This document shows positions 24,804 through 37,600 of a DNA stretch of 64,000 nt, one piece after another. Source of the DNA: Rhodocytophaga rosea (GTDB lineage: Bacteria > Bacteroidota > Bacteroidia > Cytophagales > 172606-1); the NCBI RefSeq assembly GCF_010119975.1, contig NZ_CP048222.1, forward strand, positions 8,594,501 to 8,658,500. The letters run 5' to 3'. The notes beneath the pieces were generated by a model. That model searched no databases and was not told the origin of the DNA. It saw only the letters and a list, made by a program, of their open reading frames with translations. The translations under genes were made by a program, and so were the position numbers. Within the stretch, counting starts at the first letter, position 1, and every line of letters starts with the position of its first letter.

Positions 24804-26231
24804 ATGAACCAAACCAAACACCTGACCTTTGCCTTTGCAATGAGCATGACACTAGCCGGTTGCTCAACGGAAGAGAAAAAAGCAACTACAACTTCTGATA
24901 CCACTAGCACCAATCAAGCTGTAAGGATAATTACCCTTGATCCAGGACATTTTCATGCGGCACTAGTGCAGAAAACCATGTATAGCAATGTAGATTCTAC
25001 GGTGTATGTGTTTGCGCCGGAAGGTTCAGATGTACAGGATCATTTAAAACGCATTGATGGCTATAACTCCCGGCAGGAAAATCCTACCAAATGGAAGGAA
25101 GAAGTGTATACCGGCTCAGATTATCTGGAGAAAATGATTGCCCAGAAACCGGGCAATGTGGTGGTGATCTCCGGAAATAACCTCAAGAAAGCAGAATATA
25201 TTAAGAAGGCGGTAGATGCCGGGCTGAATGTACTGGCTGATAAACCGATGTGTATAGATTCAGCTGGCTTTGAAACCTTGAAACAATCCTTTGAGTCGGC
25301 TCAGAAAAACAATGTTCTGCTCTATGATATTATGACGGAGCGTTCGGAAATCACCAATACCCTGCAAAAAGAACTCTCGCAAATTCAGGAGATTTTCGGC
25401 GAACTCCAGAAAGGCACCCCACAAGACCCAGCTGTGACGAAAGAAAGTGTGCACCATTTCTTTAAATATGTATCCGGCAATCCACTCAAACGTCCGGCCT
25501 GGTTTATGGATGTAGCCCAGCAAGGGGAAGGTCTGGTAGATGTAACGACTCACCTGGTAGATCTGGTTCAGTGGGAATGTTTTCCGGAACAGGTAATTGA
25601 TACGAAGGACATCGAACTGCTGCAAGCCCGCCGATGGACCACCCCTATGACCCAAAGACAGTTCACCCTCATTACCCAGCAAGCAACCTTTCCGGAGTAT
25701 TTGCAAAAAGATGTAAGGGATACGGTGCTCAATGTATATTCCAACGGGGAGATTACTTACAAAATAAAAGGCGTACATGCCAAAGTTTCGGTGATATGGA
25801 ATTATAAAGCCCCTGAAGGCGCAGGTGATACGCATTTTTCAATTATGAAAGGCTCCAAAGCCAACCTTATAATCCGCCAGGGTGCAGAAGAAAAATATGT
25901 TCCGGAACTGTATATTGAACTTGTGAAAGGAACCGATGCAACAGCGTATGAAACGGCAGCAACGCAGGCATTCTCAGCCATTCAAACCAAATATCCTGGT
26001 ATAGAACTCAAAAAATTAGCTGCTACCAAATGGCAGGTGCTGATTCCCGATAAGTATCGCGTAGGACATGAAGCCCATTTTGGGGAAGTAACCGAAAGAT
26101 ATTTACAATACCTGGAAGCCGGAAAACTCCCTGATTGGGAAGTACCCAATATGATTACAAAGTATTACACTACCATTCAAGCCCTGCGTTTAGCTAAACA
26201 GGGCAAGCAGAATATTTCTATACGTAACTAG
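24804..26231 (+). CDS. Gfo/Idh/MocA-family oxidoreductase, lipoprotein
   Basis: This 475-residue protein has a lipobox (TLAGC, Cys near residue 19) after a short signal. The mature part has an N-terminal Rossmann-like domain (VRIITLDPGHFHAALVQKTM; VVVISGNNLKKAEYIKKAVD; VLADKPMCID, the EKP-like motif). The C-terminal domain has GLVDVTTHLVDLVQWECFP. The usual GxGxxG loop is degenerate (LDPGHFHAAL), so cofactor binding may differ from the first oxidoreductase. It is in the same direction as the ThuA gene and probably in the same transcript. It is anchored outside the cytoplasm. Substrate unknown. Confidence 0.88.
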   Translation: MNQTKHLTFAFAMSMTLAGCSTEEKKATTTSDTTSTNQAVRIITLDPGHFHAALVQKTMYSNVDSTVYVFAPEGSDVQDHLKRIDGYNSRQENPTKWKEEVYTGSDYLEKMIAQKPGNVVVISGNNLKKAEYIKKAVDAGLNVLADKPMCIDSAGFETLKQSFESAQKNNVLLYDIMTERSEITNTLQKELSQIQEIFGELQKGTPQDPAVTKESVHHFFKYVSGNPLKRPAWFMDVAQQGEGLVDVTTHLVDLVQWECFPEQVIDTKDIELLQARRWTTPMTQRQFTLITQQATFPEYLQKDVRDTVLNVYSNGEITYKIKGVHAKVSVIWNYKAPEGAGDTHFSIMKGSKANLIIRQGAEEKYVPELYIELVKGTDATAYETAATQAFSAIQTKYPGIELKKLAATKWQVLIPDKYRVGHEAHFGEVTERYLQYLEAGKLPDWEVPNMITKYYTTIQALRLAKQGKQNISIRN

Positions 26232-26242
26232 TCAAAATATAA

Positions 26243-26283
26243 TGGTCAGCAGTTATAGTGTTTCTAATCATAACTGCTGACCA
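26243..26283. terminator. Bidirectional terminator hairpin between convergent oxidoreductase genes
   Basis: TGGTCAGCAGTTAT (26243-26256) pairs perfectly with its complement at 26270-26283 across a 13-base loop. It is placed exactly between two convergent stops, but T tracts are weak. Its TGGTCA arms recur in two other intergenic hairpins of the window. Confidence 0.7.
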
Positions 26284-26295
26284 ACTCCAAGATTG

Positions 26296-27459
26296 CTAAA
26301 TATTAATCATCTGTGCCTGTTTCTGGGCTTTTAGTGCCAGCTCGGTAGCCAGGAAACAATGCTCCTGGGACATAGCTGTTTGTGTGCGGTTGACGATATC
26401 ATCCACCAGTTGTTTGCCATAAGACAGATTCACCTGGCTGCAATCAATATACTGGGTCGTTTTTTTGTCCACCATAAATAAGTGGTTGCCTCCTTCCCGT
26501 CCGGCTATATCTACGTTTTTCCGTATCTCCATATACCCATCTGTTCCCAGAATAGTTAAGCGGCCATCGCCCCAGGTATTCAGGCCATCTGGTGTAAACC
26601 AGTCAACCCGGATGTAACCTGCCCCTTTATTGCCTCTAAGCATTACATCACCAAAATCTTCAAATGCCGGATATTGCGGATAATGTACATTTCCGACCTG
26701 TGAGCTTACCACTTCTGCCTGGGTGGACCCTGTAAAGAATAAAAACTGATCGAACTGATGGGAGCCGATATCGCAGATAATACCGCCAAAACGCTTGCGG
26801 TCGAAAAACCACTCAGGCCGGGATTTGAGGTTGATGCGGTGTGGCCCCAGGCCAATGGTTTGAATCACCCGTCCGATGGCCCCTTCTTTTACCAGTTCTC
26901 CGGCTTTCACCGTTGCCTTATTTTCCAGCCGTTCGCTGTACATGATGGAATAAATACGCCCGGTCTTTTTTTGTACCTGCCGCACCTCTGCCAGTTGATC
27001 GAGGGTAGTAATACCAGGTTTATCTACCATATAGTCTTTCCCATTATTCATTACCCGGATGCCCAGCGGTGCTCTTTCATCCGGAATAGCGGCACTTACT
27101 ACCAGTTGTATAGATTTATCTTCGAGAATCTCCTTTTCGCTTTGTGCTAATTTTGCCTGCGGAAACCGCTTGGTAAATGCTGCCACCAGATCAGCTTCCC
27201 TGGCATAAAAAGAAACCAGTTGCCCTCCTCCCCTGATCACTGCCTCCACCTGGCCATAGATATGCCCATGATTAAGCCCGATGGCAGAAAAACGGATTCT
27301 GGAAGTTTCAGCAGGTTTCAAAATAGTAAATGCAGCCTGTGGTTCTGGTGTATGGGCAGCAATAGTCTGTTGAGGCAACCCGGAAAACAGGGCAATACCA
27401 GCAGCAGTAGAGACAGATTCTTTAATAAATGTTCGGCGGTTTGGTTTAGATGCTTTCAT
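26296..27459 (-). CDS. Gfo/Idh/MocA-family oxidoreductase, Tat-exported
   Basis: I start this gene at ATG 27459 (MKASKPNRRTFIKES), giving 387 residues. A TTG start at 27492 would only add a tail before the twin-arginine signal. The Tat motif NRRTFIKES precedes a Rossmann domain (IRFSAIGLNHGHIYGQVEAV, then YMVDKPGITT as the EKP-like motif). The substrate-binding domain contains GGIICDIGSHQFDQFLFFTG. It is convergent with the lipoprotein oxidoreductase. Like the other two family members here it is exported, and probably oxidises a sugar or polyol outside the cytoplasm. Confidence 0.9.
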   Translation of the reverse strand: MKASKPNRRTFIKESVSTAAGIALFSGLPQQTIAAHTPEPQAAFTILKPAETSRIRFSAIGLNHGHIYGQVEAVIRGGGQLVSFYAREADLVAAFTKRFPQAKLAQSEKEILEDKSIQLVVSAAIPDERAPLGIRVMNNGKDYMVDKPGITTLDQLAEVRQVQKKTGRIYSIMYSERLENKATVKAGELVKEGAIGRVIQTIGLGPHRINLKSRPEWFFDRKRFGGIICDIGSHQFDQFLFFTGSTQAEVVSSQVGNVHYPQYPAFEDFGDVMLRGNKGAGYIRVDWFTPDGLNTWGDGRLTILGTDGYMEIRKNVDIAGREGGNHLFMVDKKTTQYIDCSQVNLSYGKQLVDDIVNRTQTAMSQEHCFLATELALKAQKQAQMINI

Positions 27460-27688
27460 AAATTTCTTTCCGTTAAATACTTGGTCGGTCAAGGGCAGTA
27501 AATATTATTCAAATTAACAGAAATCACAAGACAACAAAATACTATTGTCATTATCCTACCCATTCATCGTTCGCTTTTCATTTACATCAGGATTACTTTC
27601 AGACCCTGCCTGTTATTAGCAACTACCTGCTTGTTTATCCGTAATAACGGATAGGTCATAGTTTTTAACCTTTCAATCATATATAGTC

Positions 27689-27940
27689 ATGTCAAAAAAG
27701 AAAAAGAATAAAAAGAAGAAAAGCCGGTTGTATAAAATGCTTAAGCCCTATATTTCCGATACCAGAGTAATGTGGTCGCTTATTGGTGCAGTAGGTGTTG
27801 GGGTAACACTGGCAGCCGCTTTCGGCACTGAACGTGGTAAAACCTTTGTAGACAAAATTGCGGCAACTGCACAGGGTCTATTGGAACTGGATTCAGACAA
27901 AGGCAACAAAAATCATTCTACCAAAAAACAAACAGCGTAA
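27689..27940 (+). CDS. Small Lys-rich single-pass membrane protein (YtxH-like)
   Basis: This 83-residue protein begins with a strongly basic stretch (SKKKKNKKKKSRLYK). One hydrophobic segment follows (about residues 31-47, LIGAVGVGVTLAAAFG), then TERGKTFVDKIAATAQ. This layout recalls YtxH-like gas-vesicle-related small proteins. That resemblance is weak and function is unknown. The ATG at 27689 has few alternatives. A hairpin with a T tract follows closely. Confidence 0.7.
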   Translation: MSKKKKNKKKKSRLYKMLKPYISDTRVMWSLIGAVGVGVTLAAAFGTERGKTFVDKIAATAQGLLELDSDKGNKNHSTKKQTA

Positions 27941-27947
27941 TCCTGGT

Positions 27948-28016
27948 CATTGGTCAACAGTCATGGGTTAAATTAACCATACAGAATAACGACTATTGAC
28001 CAATGGCTAATTTTTT
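27948..28016 (+). terminator. Terminator hairpin with TGGTCA arms
   Basis: CATTGGTCAA (27948-27957) pairs with TTGACCAATG (27996-28005), and six T follow at 28011-28016. It starts 8 bp after the stop of the small membrane protein and runs into the end of the convergent gene. Confidence 0.65.
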
Positions 28017-28501
28017 AGCTCCTCTGTAAGTACATTAATTTCAATCTGATCGGGATCATACTCGTATTCCTGCCGGATTTCAACAATAATATTGGCTGTT
28101 CCTGCTTCCAGAGACCTGGTACCGGTAACGGGTATGCTAATCTCTTTGCTTTTTCCGGGTTCCAAGCCTTCAATAGTGATTTCGTTTGCAAATACGAGCC
28201 CTTTAATTTCATTCGAAGCATAGGCTTTAATGAGCAAATTCTGAGATTTAGCCTTTCCTTCATTCATAACGGTAAAGTCGACCGTCGTTTCTTCTGCCGG
28301 ATCAATGGATTGATTTTTATTCGGATCTTTAAATATTACCCGGCTATAGGAAAGTTCTGCTTTCTGGGCAGGAGGTTCTTTGCTCACTTTTACATAAATG
28401 CGGTTGCTTTTTCCCACCACTGTTGTCTGGCAAAGGGCTGACAAGCTGCACATTAATCCCAGTCCCATACAAAGCATCATTATATTCCACTTACCCATCA
28501 T
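28007..28501 (-). CDS. Secreted CARDB/Ig-like domain protein
   Basis: This 164-residue protein has a Sec signal peptide (residues 1-25, ending SALCQ). The mature part is a single predicted beta-sandwich: ETTVDFTVMNEGKAKSQNLLIKAY and GLEPGKSKEISIPVTGTRSLEAGTANIIVEI are typical of CARDB adhesion-type Ig domains. It is the last gene of the minus-strand surface locus, 141 bp after the giant gene. The 8-bp tandem array lies 22 bp upstream of its ATG, inside what should be its promoter or leader. Whether it is secreted or stays in the periplasm is unclear, since no T9SS tail is seen. Confidence 0.85.
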   Translation of the reverse strand: MMGKWNIMMLCMGLGLMCSLSALCQTTVVGKSNRIYVKVSKEPPAQKAELSYSRVIFKDPNKNQSIDPAEETTVDFTVMNEGKAKSQNLLIKAYASNEIKGLVFANEITIEGLEPGKSKEISIPVTGTRSLEAGTANIIVEIRQEYEYDPDQIEINVLTEELKN

Positions 28502-28522
28502 ATGAATTATTAACGTTGAATT

Positions 28523-28594
28523 TTACTGAATTACTGAATTACTGAATTACTGAATTACTGAATTACTGAATTACTGAATTACTGAATTACTGAA
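28523..28594. repeat. Nine perfect copies of an 8-bp tandem repeat, locus 1
   Basis: TTACTGAA is repeated nine times without a mismatch. One inverted copy (TTCAGTAA) lies at 28631-28638. The array is followed by an AT-rich stretch ending TTTTTATTCAA. The same array with the same number of copies and a similar flank is at 56623-56694. Confidence 0.97.
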
Positions 28595-28642
28595 TTATAT
28601 TATTTATTTTTTTATTCAAACCTTGTGTAATTCAGTAATTTC

Positions 28643-31600
28643 TTATTGCAACACCATTTTTCTCGTAAAGGTCGCAGGGCCGCTTTCCGAATTTGTTTCC
28701 AGCTTATAGATATACATTCCGGGCGGCAATTTCTTTCCGGTGTTATCCGTTCCATCCCAGTTGATCTGATAAGCTCCGGATACATATGCTCCCTCTACCA
28801 GTGTAGCTACGTTTTGTCCGCTCACATTATACACCTCCAACTTCACCTGATAGGTAGGATCGACTTTCGATAAGATAAACGTAATAGTAGTATTATCCTT
28901 GAAAGGATTGGGATAGTTTTCCGATAAACTTGTCTGGAACGATTGCAGGTGCTCCCGGATATATTCTGGCGAACCATAATACATTCTGAAAGCCGTTAAC
29001 GAATCCTGCCAGAATGAATACTGGTTTTGCCTGCTCAGATCTACAATCCTATTATGATTCACATCTAACAACATCAGTTTCTTGCCATTTTCATAGCCTT
29101 GCGAGAAATAGGAATGCCATTGCAGGTTTACTGCCTGTGGTTCCAGATTGGATTCTACGGTAAATTCCCATTGCTGATTTTCTTCTACCGGACGAATATC
29201 TCTGGTGAAATCGGGCGCAAAATACTCGGGATGTTTGAAATTCATTTCCAGGTATTTTACAAACCTTGGAACCGTAATATCATCATAGCGGTCTTTGCTC
29301 TGGCTGGCTTCCGGATGCATCCCTAAACCAGCAAGGCGATACGGCATTTCTTTACTTATGAGCGCAAAATTGATTTCCCATAAAGTATTGGGAGTAAATT
29401 TAAGTTCTTGTTCAGCACTGATCCGGCCATTGGCGGTATTATTTTTCAACACCGGAATCTGAATGGTCATATCATTTTCAACAAATACAAATGCCCCTCT
29501 TTGTTTCATTAACAGATCACTGTCGAGGAATTCTTCTTCAAAAGGCCGCAGATTACCCAAGCCTTCCGGATTATTATTGTAAGTCCGAACATCTGCCCAG
29601 GAAATATTAAAGTTATATGGATTGCCAATCTGGTTCCAGCCTTTTTTCAGCGACAAGGTATAAGGGTTTGCCTTCCGCACTTTCAGGGTAGTACCTTCGC
29701 CGGTATTCACATTAGCCTCATTTTTCACAATCAGCCAGTAGGCCTCCCCAGCTTCCAAAGTGGTGAAGCCATCTTTGTATTCCTGTAAAAGCTCATTTTT
29801 ATAATTAAACAAGCGCCATTTTTTAATATTATACTCTCCCAGGTTATCTTCCAGCACATCATTTACCTGCTTGTTTTTTAACTCCAGCGGAACAGAGATG
29901 ATCTGGTAATCACTGACCTGGTTACCAAACTTTAACCCAGTTACATCCAGGCCATTGCCTACATATTGAATATAGGTATACCCGGTATCACTGGCGATTT
30001 TAAAGCCGGAAGCCTGGGTGATATCAAAATAATACTCTAATCCTATTTCATCGAAACTGGCTTGCGGCATACTGGCTGTAAATGTTAAGGTGCTGGAACT
30101 CACCGTCTGCTTTTGCCATTGTTCGCGGGCAATTCCTCTGAAAACAAATTCTACTTTGAGACCCTGGGGTACTCTGTTGAGTTCAACAGACGCTTGTGTA
30201 GTGGCTTCTGAGGATAAGATCACTTCCGGGAAACTGGTATTAACAATACTTACTGGCACTGTCTGGTCTATGGTAAAATTCCATCCGGTAGCCGTCAAAA
30301 TTCCTGCGAAAGGATTATTGGATAAGTCAGCGAAAGCACCTTTGGGAACCAGTATATATACTTCAGCACCTAAATCAAAATCCTCGTCTGGCAAGATGGT
30401 AACTTTAGCTCCATTAATACTTATTGCGCCACTACTTACATTCATGGTTTTTGATATACCCCCCTGTGTAATGGTAATAGCTCCTGCTCCTTTCTGCACA
30501 TTCTCGCTAAACACCATTTCCAGAATAGTATTTGATGGAACCAGGACCGCATTATCTTCCGGGGAAAGAGATACCACAGCCGGTGGAACATCATCTACAA
30601 AACCGGCTACCGTAATAGTCCAGGCAGCCGGATCGGTGATTCCAGCAAACGGATTACCTGCCAGGTCAGTAAGTACACCTGAACCCATCTGAACGCTAAT
30701 GGTGGCATCAAAACCAAAATTTGCCGGAGGGTTAATAATCACGGTTGTTCCGGAAATAATTACGGCATCGCTATTTACATCAATGGTCTGGGTAGTAATG
30801 CCATCGGAAATGGTAATAACACCGGTGCCTTTCTTAATCTCTTCATCAAAACTCATCACCAGATTGGTATTCACAGCAATTCCTGTAGCATTATCTTCCG
30901 GGAAGATCGCCGTGAGTTGTGGGGCAATAATATCCTGTATCGTAAAATTCCAGGTTGCCGCATCGGTGATACCAGCGAAAGCATTTCCTGCCAGATCTGT
31001 AATAGCTCCAGGTATGATCAGTACACTTACACTTGCGCCAGACGGGAAGTTAGTTTCGGGATTAATGGTCAATACTGCACTGCTTATACTTATTGCACTG
31101 CTATTGATATCAATGGTCTGGCTGCTGGTGCCCTGGGTGAGAATGATAGTTCCGTTTCCTTTCTGAACAGGCTCACTAAATGTAATTGTCAGTTCTGTAT
31201 CTGGTGCAATATTAGTAGCATCATCTGCCGGATTTACACTTACAATGGTAGGTGCTGTTGTATCAGGCGCTAGTTCTATAGTGAAATTCCATACTTCATT
31301 TCCGCTAATCCCGGCAAAATTGTTATTGGAATTGTCTGTAAATACACCGGCTTCTATTTCCACAAATACATCTGCCTCATAGGTAAAATCTGTTGCCGGA
31401 TTAATGGTAACCACATTTCCTGCCACCGTAACAGCTGCATCGCTTACAGAAATCTGCTGCACGGTACCATTCTGCGAAATACTGATCGTACCAGTTCCTT
31501 TTTTTACCGGTTCACTAAAAGTAATTACCAGATTTTCTGCTGACTTCACGTTTTGAGCATTATCTGCAGGGGAGAAAGTGGTAATAGCCGGGGGAACCTG

Positions 31601-34600
31601 GTCAGGCAGATCTGCAGTTTCAAAGTTCCATATACCAGCACTGGCAATACCTGCATAGGGATTTCCGGCTTTATCTGCAAACACACCCGACGGCATCTGA
31701 ATATTCACACTGGCTTCATACTCAAAATCACTGGCCGGATTGATCGTCACTGTATTTCCGGAAATAGTAACCGAAGGGTCTGTAACTTGTATCGTTTGCA
31801 GCGTTCCTTCCTGGCGTATCTCAATAGTACCGGTTCCTTTATCTATGGGTTCACTAAAGGTAATGACCAGATCTGTATTCACTTCTACATCTATGCTATT
31901 ATCTGCCGGACTGAAGGCTGTAACGGTGGGAGCTGTATTATCTACAGGCGGAACAATAGTAAACGCCCATTGTGCAGCAGTAATACCTCCAAAATTGTTA
32001 CCGGCTACATCTGAAATTACCCCAGCTGGAATTTCTACAGACACCTGTGCTCCGAAAGGAAAATCAGAAGCCGGATTGATGGTCACTGTATTCCCGGAAA
32101 CTGTAACTGAGGCATCTGTCACTGGAATTGCCTGGGCTGTGCCATTCACCGTCAAGGTAATATCTCCGGTTTTCTTTTTGATTGTTTCATTAAAAGTGAG
32201 AGAAAGATTTGTATTTACAGTCACATTAACAGCACCATTTACTGGCGACAAACTGCTTAATACCGGCGGTGTCGTATCAGCAGGGGCAATCGTTGTAAAG
32301 CGCCAGGTAGTTGTGTTGGTGATTCCGGCAAAGGTGTTACCGGCCAGGTCTTTTACTGTACCATCTTCCAATTGAACATTCAGAAGTGTGCCTGCCGGCA
32401 AATTAGCCGCAGGATTAATGGTGAGTGTATTTCCGGAAACGGTTACGGAAGCATTGGTCACGGCAATGGTTTGTAGAATAGTATTTCCCTGCCGGATAAG
32501 AATATTGCCGGTTCCCTTCTCTATTGCTTCATTGAAAGTAATACTCAGGTTTACATCAATAGCTATATTCGGGGCATTATTGACCGGAGAAAGCGTACTG
32601 ATCTGCGGAGGCGTAGTATCGGCACCTGGGGCTACAGTAAAGCTCCACTGGGTGGCATCAAGTCCCTCATAAGCATTGCCTGCCAGGTCGGTAAGGGCTC
32701 CCTGCGGTATTTCTACACCTATTGTAGCGCCTGCCGGAAAATCAGCCGGCGGATTTATCGTCACTGTACTTCCTGCGATGGTAATATTGGCCCCTGGCAC
32801 CACAATACTTTGTGAAGTATTGCCCTGGTTAATCACAATGGTTCCGGTTCCTGCTTTTACTGGTTCATTAAATGTAATCACCAGATTGGCATTAGGTGCT
32901 ACATCCTGGGCATTGTCTGCCGGAGACAGCGTAATACCCTGTGGTGGCGTAGTATCTACCGGTTGTACCGTTGTAAAATTCCAGGTGGTCGTATTGTTGA
33001 TGCCGGCAAAATTATTTCCGGCGGTATCCTTGAAAGCGCCTGCCTCAATTTGCACACTGATAGCAGTTCCTCCCGGAAGATTAGCTGGCGGATTGATCGC
33101 AACAGTAGCTCCATTCACACTCACCGCTGCACTGGTTACGGCTATAGTTTGAGTAGTGGCCCCTTGCGTAACCGTGATGTTTCCGGTGCCTTTCACTACC
33201 GGCTCACTGAAAGTAATACTTAAATTAACAGCTACTGCTACATTTGCAGCACCATCAGCCGGGTTATAGGTTATTACCGTTGGTGGCGTAGTATCTGCAG
33301 GATCTGCTGTTGTAAAATTCCAGGTTGTGGCGTTTGCTATGCCAGCATAATTATTTCCGGCATTATCTGTAAATATACCAGCTGGCATTTGTACAGATAT
33401 AGCTGTACTTAGCGGAAAGTCTGCAACCGGGTTAATTGTTACTTTATTTGCTGCCACACTTACAGCATTGCTGTTTACATTAATAGTCTGGGTAGTAGTG
33501 CCCTGTGTAATGGTAATATTTCCGGTGCCTTTTTTCACGGTTTCATTGAATGTTAACACCAGATTGGCAGCAACCGGAACATTCTGCGCATTATCGGCCG
33601 GAGCATAGGCTCTAACAGCAGGAGCAGTATTGTCTACCGGGGCACCTGTTGTAAAGTTCCAGCCTGTTTCGTCATTGATACCGGCAAAATCATTTCCGGC
33701 GATATCGGTAAAGGTTCCTTCTGTGATCAAAATGTAGAGTGGCCGGTTAGCTGGAAAGTTAGCCGCTTTAATGGTGACGACATTGCCATTTACACTCACA
33801 TCATTATTGTTCACATTGATAATCCGGTTTGAATTATTCTGCTGAATTATAATAAGTCCGCTTCCTTTTTTCACGGCCTCATTAAAAGTAATCACCAGGT
33901 CAGCATCTAAAGGCACATTCAGGGCATCATCTGCCGGCGATAACACACTTACCTCTGGCGCAATATTATCCGATGGAGTGGCTGTATTGACTGTAAAATT
34001 CCAGGTGGTTGCATTCGTAATCCCGGCAAAAATATTATTTGACACATCAGAAAATACGCCCGATGGAATCTGAACATTCACAGCGGCTCCTTCCGGCAGA
34101 TCATTCGGCGGATCAATGGTAACAGTAGTGCCTTCTATAGTTACCGCTTCGCTGGTAACCGGAATCACCTGCGTAGTAGCACCCTGTGTAATGGTAATAT
34201 TGCCTGTGCCTTTCTGAACATTCTCACTAAAAGTAATGACCAGATTAGAAGTAGGCGCTACATCTACCGCATCGTCTTGAGGCTGCAATTCAACTATGGA
34301 AGGAGGCATTACATCAACGGTTCCGGAAATTGTAAGATTCCATTCTGTAGGATCACTGATGCCAGAGTATGGATTTCCACTGATGTCTGTAAATATACCC
34401 TCCGGCATTTGAATGGTAACTGTGGACGCTGCCGGGAAATTTACAGTGGGATTAATAATAACGGTAGTTCCGGAAACGGTAACGGCATCGCTGTTTACAT
34501 CTACTACCTGTGTCTGGGTAGTACCCTCTCTGGTGATGGTAATATTTCCGGTTCCTTTTTTGATGTTTTCACTAAATATCATGATCAGGTTGATATTCGG

Positions 34601-37600
34601 TGGTACATCGGTAGAATTATCCGGCGGATACAGCAAAGTCCGCACTGGTGGAATATTGTCCGGAACGGAGAAATTCCAGGTTTCTGCATTATCAATACCA
34701 GCATACGAGTTATTGGCCAGGTCGGTAAACACCCCGGATAGCATGAGTATATTTACATTGGTACCGGAAGGAAAATCTTCGGGAGGATTAATGGTGATCG
34801 TATTTCCCTGAACAGTAACAGCCTCACTGGCCACATTGAGCGTTTGTGTACTGTTGCCCAGATTGATAATCAGATTGCCTCTTCCTTTTTTTACAGGTTC
34901 ATTAAATGTAATGATCAGGTTAGAACCTGCTGCTACATTTTGTGCCCCATCTGCCGGAGCAAAACTTACCACCAATGGAGGAATATTATCTGCCGGACTG
35001 GCAACCGTAAAGTTCCAGGTAGTGGCAGCAGTGATTCCGGCAAATGGATTATCGGCCAGATCGGTAAATACCCCTGCAGGCATTTGAATAGAAACTGCTG
35101 AACCAGCCGGAAAATCTTCTGGTGGGTTGATCGTAACGGTTGTGCCCTGAATGTTTACTGTTTCATCCGAGACATCTATGGTTTGAGTAGTACCTCCCTG
35201 GTTAATAGTAATGGTGCCGGTTCCCTTCTTTACCTCTTCATTGAATGTAATGACCAGGTCAGCATTTACCGTTACATCGGTGGCATTATCCGGCGGAGAG
35301 AGATTGGATATTATTGGAACGGTTTCATCAGCAGGAGCCGTAACGGAGAAAGTTCTGGTAATGGCTTCTGTATTATTTCCGGCCGCATCCTGGAAAGCAC
35401 CTGCCGGGATTGTTACCGTAACCGTGGCACTATTTGGAAAATCAGCCGGATTGATGGTTACAATATTGCCGGTAATGTTGACAAACGCTTCATCTGTCAC
35501 CGGAATGGTTTGAGAAGTAGCACCATGGGTGATAGTGATATTTCCACCTCCTGCCTTTACATTCTCATTAAAGGTTAGGGTTATATTTTCATTAACAGCT
35601 ACATTCACAGCACCTTCCACCGGAAGTGTTTCTGTCAGAACAGGGGCGGTTTCATCCTGAGCTTGTTGAATGGTAAAACTCCAGTCTGTGGCAGCAATGC
35701 CTGCGAATTCATTTCCGGCGGCATCTGTGAATGCCCCTGCCGGAACGGTTACTGTAATAATGGTTCCATTGGGGAAATCTGCCGGGTTAATCGTTACTTC
35801 ATTTCCATTGATGGTTACAGAGGCATCCGTTACTGCGATGGTTTGAGAAGTACTCCCCTGATCAATCGTGATATTTCCTGCTCCGGCTACCACTGGTTCG
35901 TTGAATGTAAGTGTTATATTCTGGCCTGTTCCAATATTTGCTGCGTTGTGGTCAGGCGTAAAGGAAGAAAGTACCGGTGCTATAATATCTGCCGGAGCAA
36001 CTGTGGTAAAATTCCAGGTCGTGGTATTGATGATTCCTTCAAAGTTATTTCCTGCCAGATCCTTAAATGCACCGGTATCCATTTGTATACTGATGGCGGT
36101 TTCTGCCGGAAAATCATCTGGTGGATTTATAGTTACTGTAGTTCCATCTACGGTTACAGCGGCATCGGTCACCGCAATGGTTTGGGAGGTTTCTCCCTGG
36201 CTGATAATGATATTCCCTCCTCCTGTTTCGACCGCCTCATTGAAAGTAATGACCAGATTCGCATCTTCTGGAACATTAATGGCTTCATCCGCTGGAGCCA
36301 GGGTTGTAATAGCTGGCGCTGTAATATCTTCTTCTGCTGCGGTGGTAAAACTCCAATCGGTGGCAGCAATGCCTGCGAATTCATTTCCGGCGGCATCTGT
36401 GAAAGCCCCTGCCGGAATAGTAACTGTTATGGTAGCTCCATTAGGGAAATCCGCCAGATTGATGGTCACTACATTATCCGCAAGGGTTACAGCAGCATCT
36501 GTGACAGCAATGGTTTGGGAAGTCTCCCCCTGATTAATAATAATATTTCCCGTTCCTGCTTGTATAGGCTCATCAAAGGTGAGTTCTAAACTCTCATTCA
36601 CAGCTACTTCCGTAGCATTATTGGCAGGCGTAAAGGCAGTGAGTGTGGGAGCAGTTTCATCTATGGTTGTAGCGGTGGTAAAATTCCATGTCGTGTTATC
36701 AGCAATGCCTGCAAATTCATTACCGGCAACATCTGTAATGGCACCTTCCTCTATTTGCACACTAACAGGGGTTCCTTCTGGTAAATCTGCTGGTGGATTA
36801 ATCGTGACCTGATTGTTTTCTACACTCACGGCGGCATCTGTGACAGCAATGGTTTGAGTAGCCTCACCCTGCGTAATTGTAATATTTCCAGCCCCTTTCT
36901 CTACAGGTTCATTGAAAGTAAGAACTAAGTTGCCTGCAATGTCAATATCATTTGCGTCGTCTTCTGGCACATATGTAGTAACAGTTGGTGCTTGGGTGTC
37001 TGCTGTTTCACTGGTAGTAAAACTCCAGCTGTCAGCGGTAATGCCGGCAAATTCATTACCAGCAGCATCTTTAATCACAGCGGCTGGGATTGTTACAGAA
37101 ATAGTAGCTCCATTCGGAAAATCTTGTGGTGGGTTAATCGTTACCTGATTTCCATTGATGATCACTGCCGCATCCGTAATAGCTATAATTTGTGAAGTAG
37201 CTCCCTGGTTAATGGTAATATTGCCCTCTCCTGCTACTACTTCCTCACTAAAAGTAAGTACCAGATTGGCATTCACTGCTATATTGTTTGCATTATCTGC
37301 TGGAACAAAAGCATCCAAAACAGGTGCTGTAATATCTGGCGTAGCAGCGGTAGTGAAATTCCAGGTCGTGTTATTGGCAATGCCTCCATAATTATTTCCG
37401 GCCGCATCTTTAAAAGCACCGGCCTCAATTTGCACATAAATATCCGTTCCTGCCGGAAAATCATCTGGTGGATTTATCGTCGCTTCTGTTCCGTTTACGG
37501 TTACTGCGGCATCAGTAACGGCAATCGCCTGTGTAGTGGCTCCTTGTGTGATCACAATATTACCTTCGCCTTTAACCACTGTTTCGCTAAAAGTAAGTAC

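Noticed and set aside
28523-28594. CRISPR-like or coding repeat
   Set aside because: It is an uninterrupted 8-bp microsatellite-like array with no spacers, and 8 is not a multiple of three.
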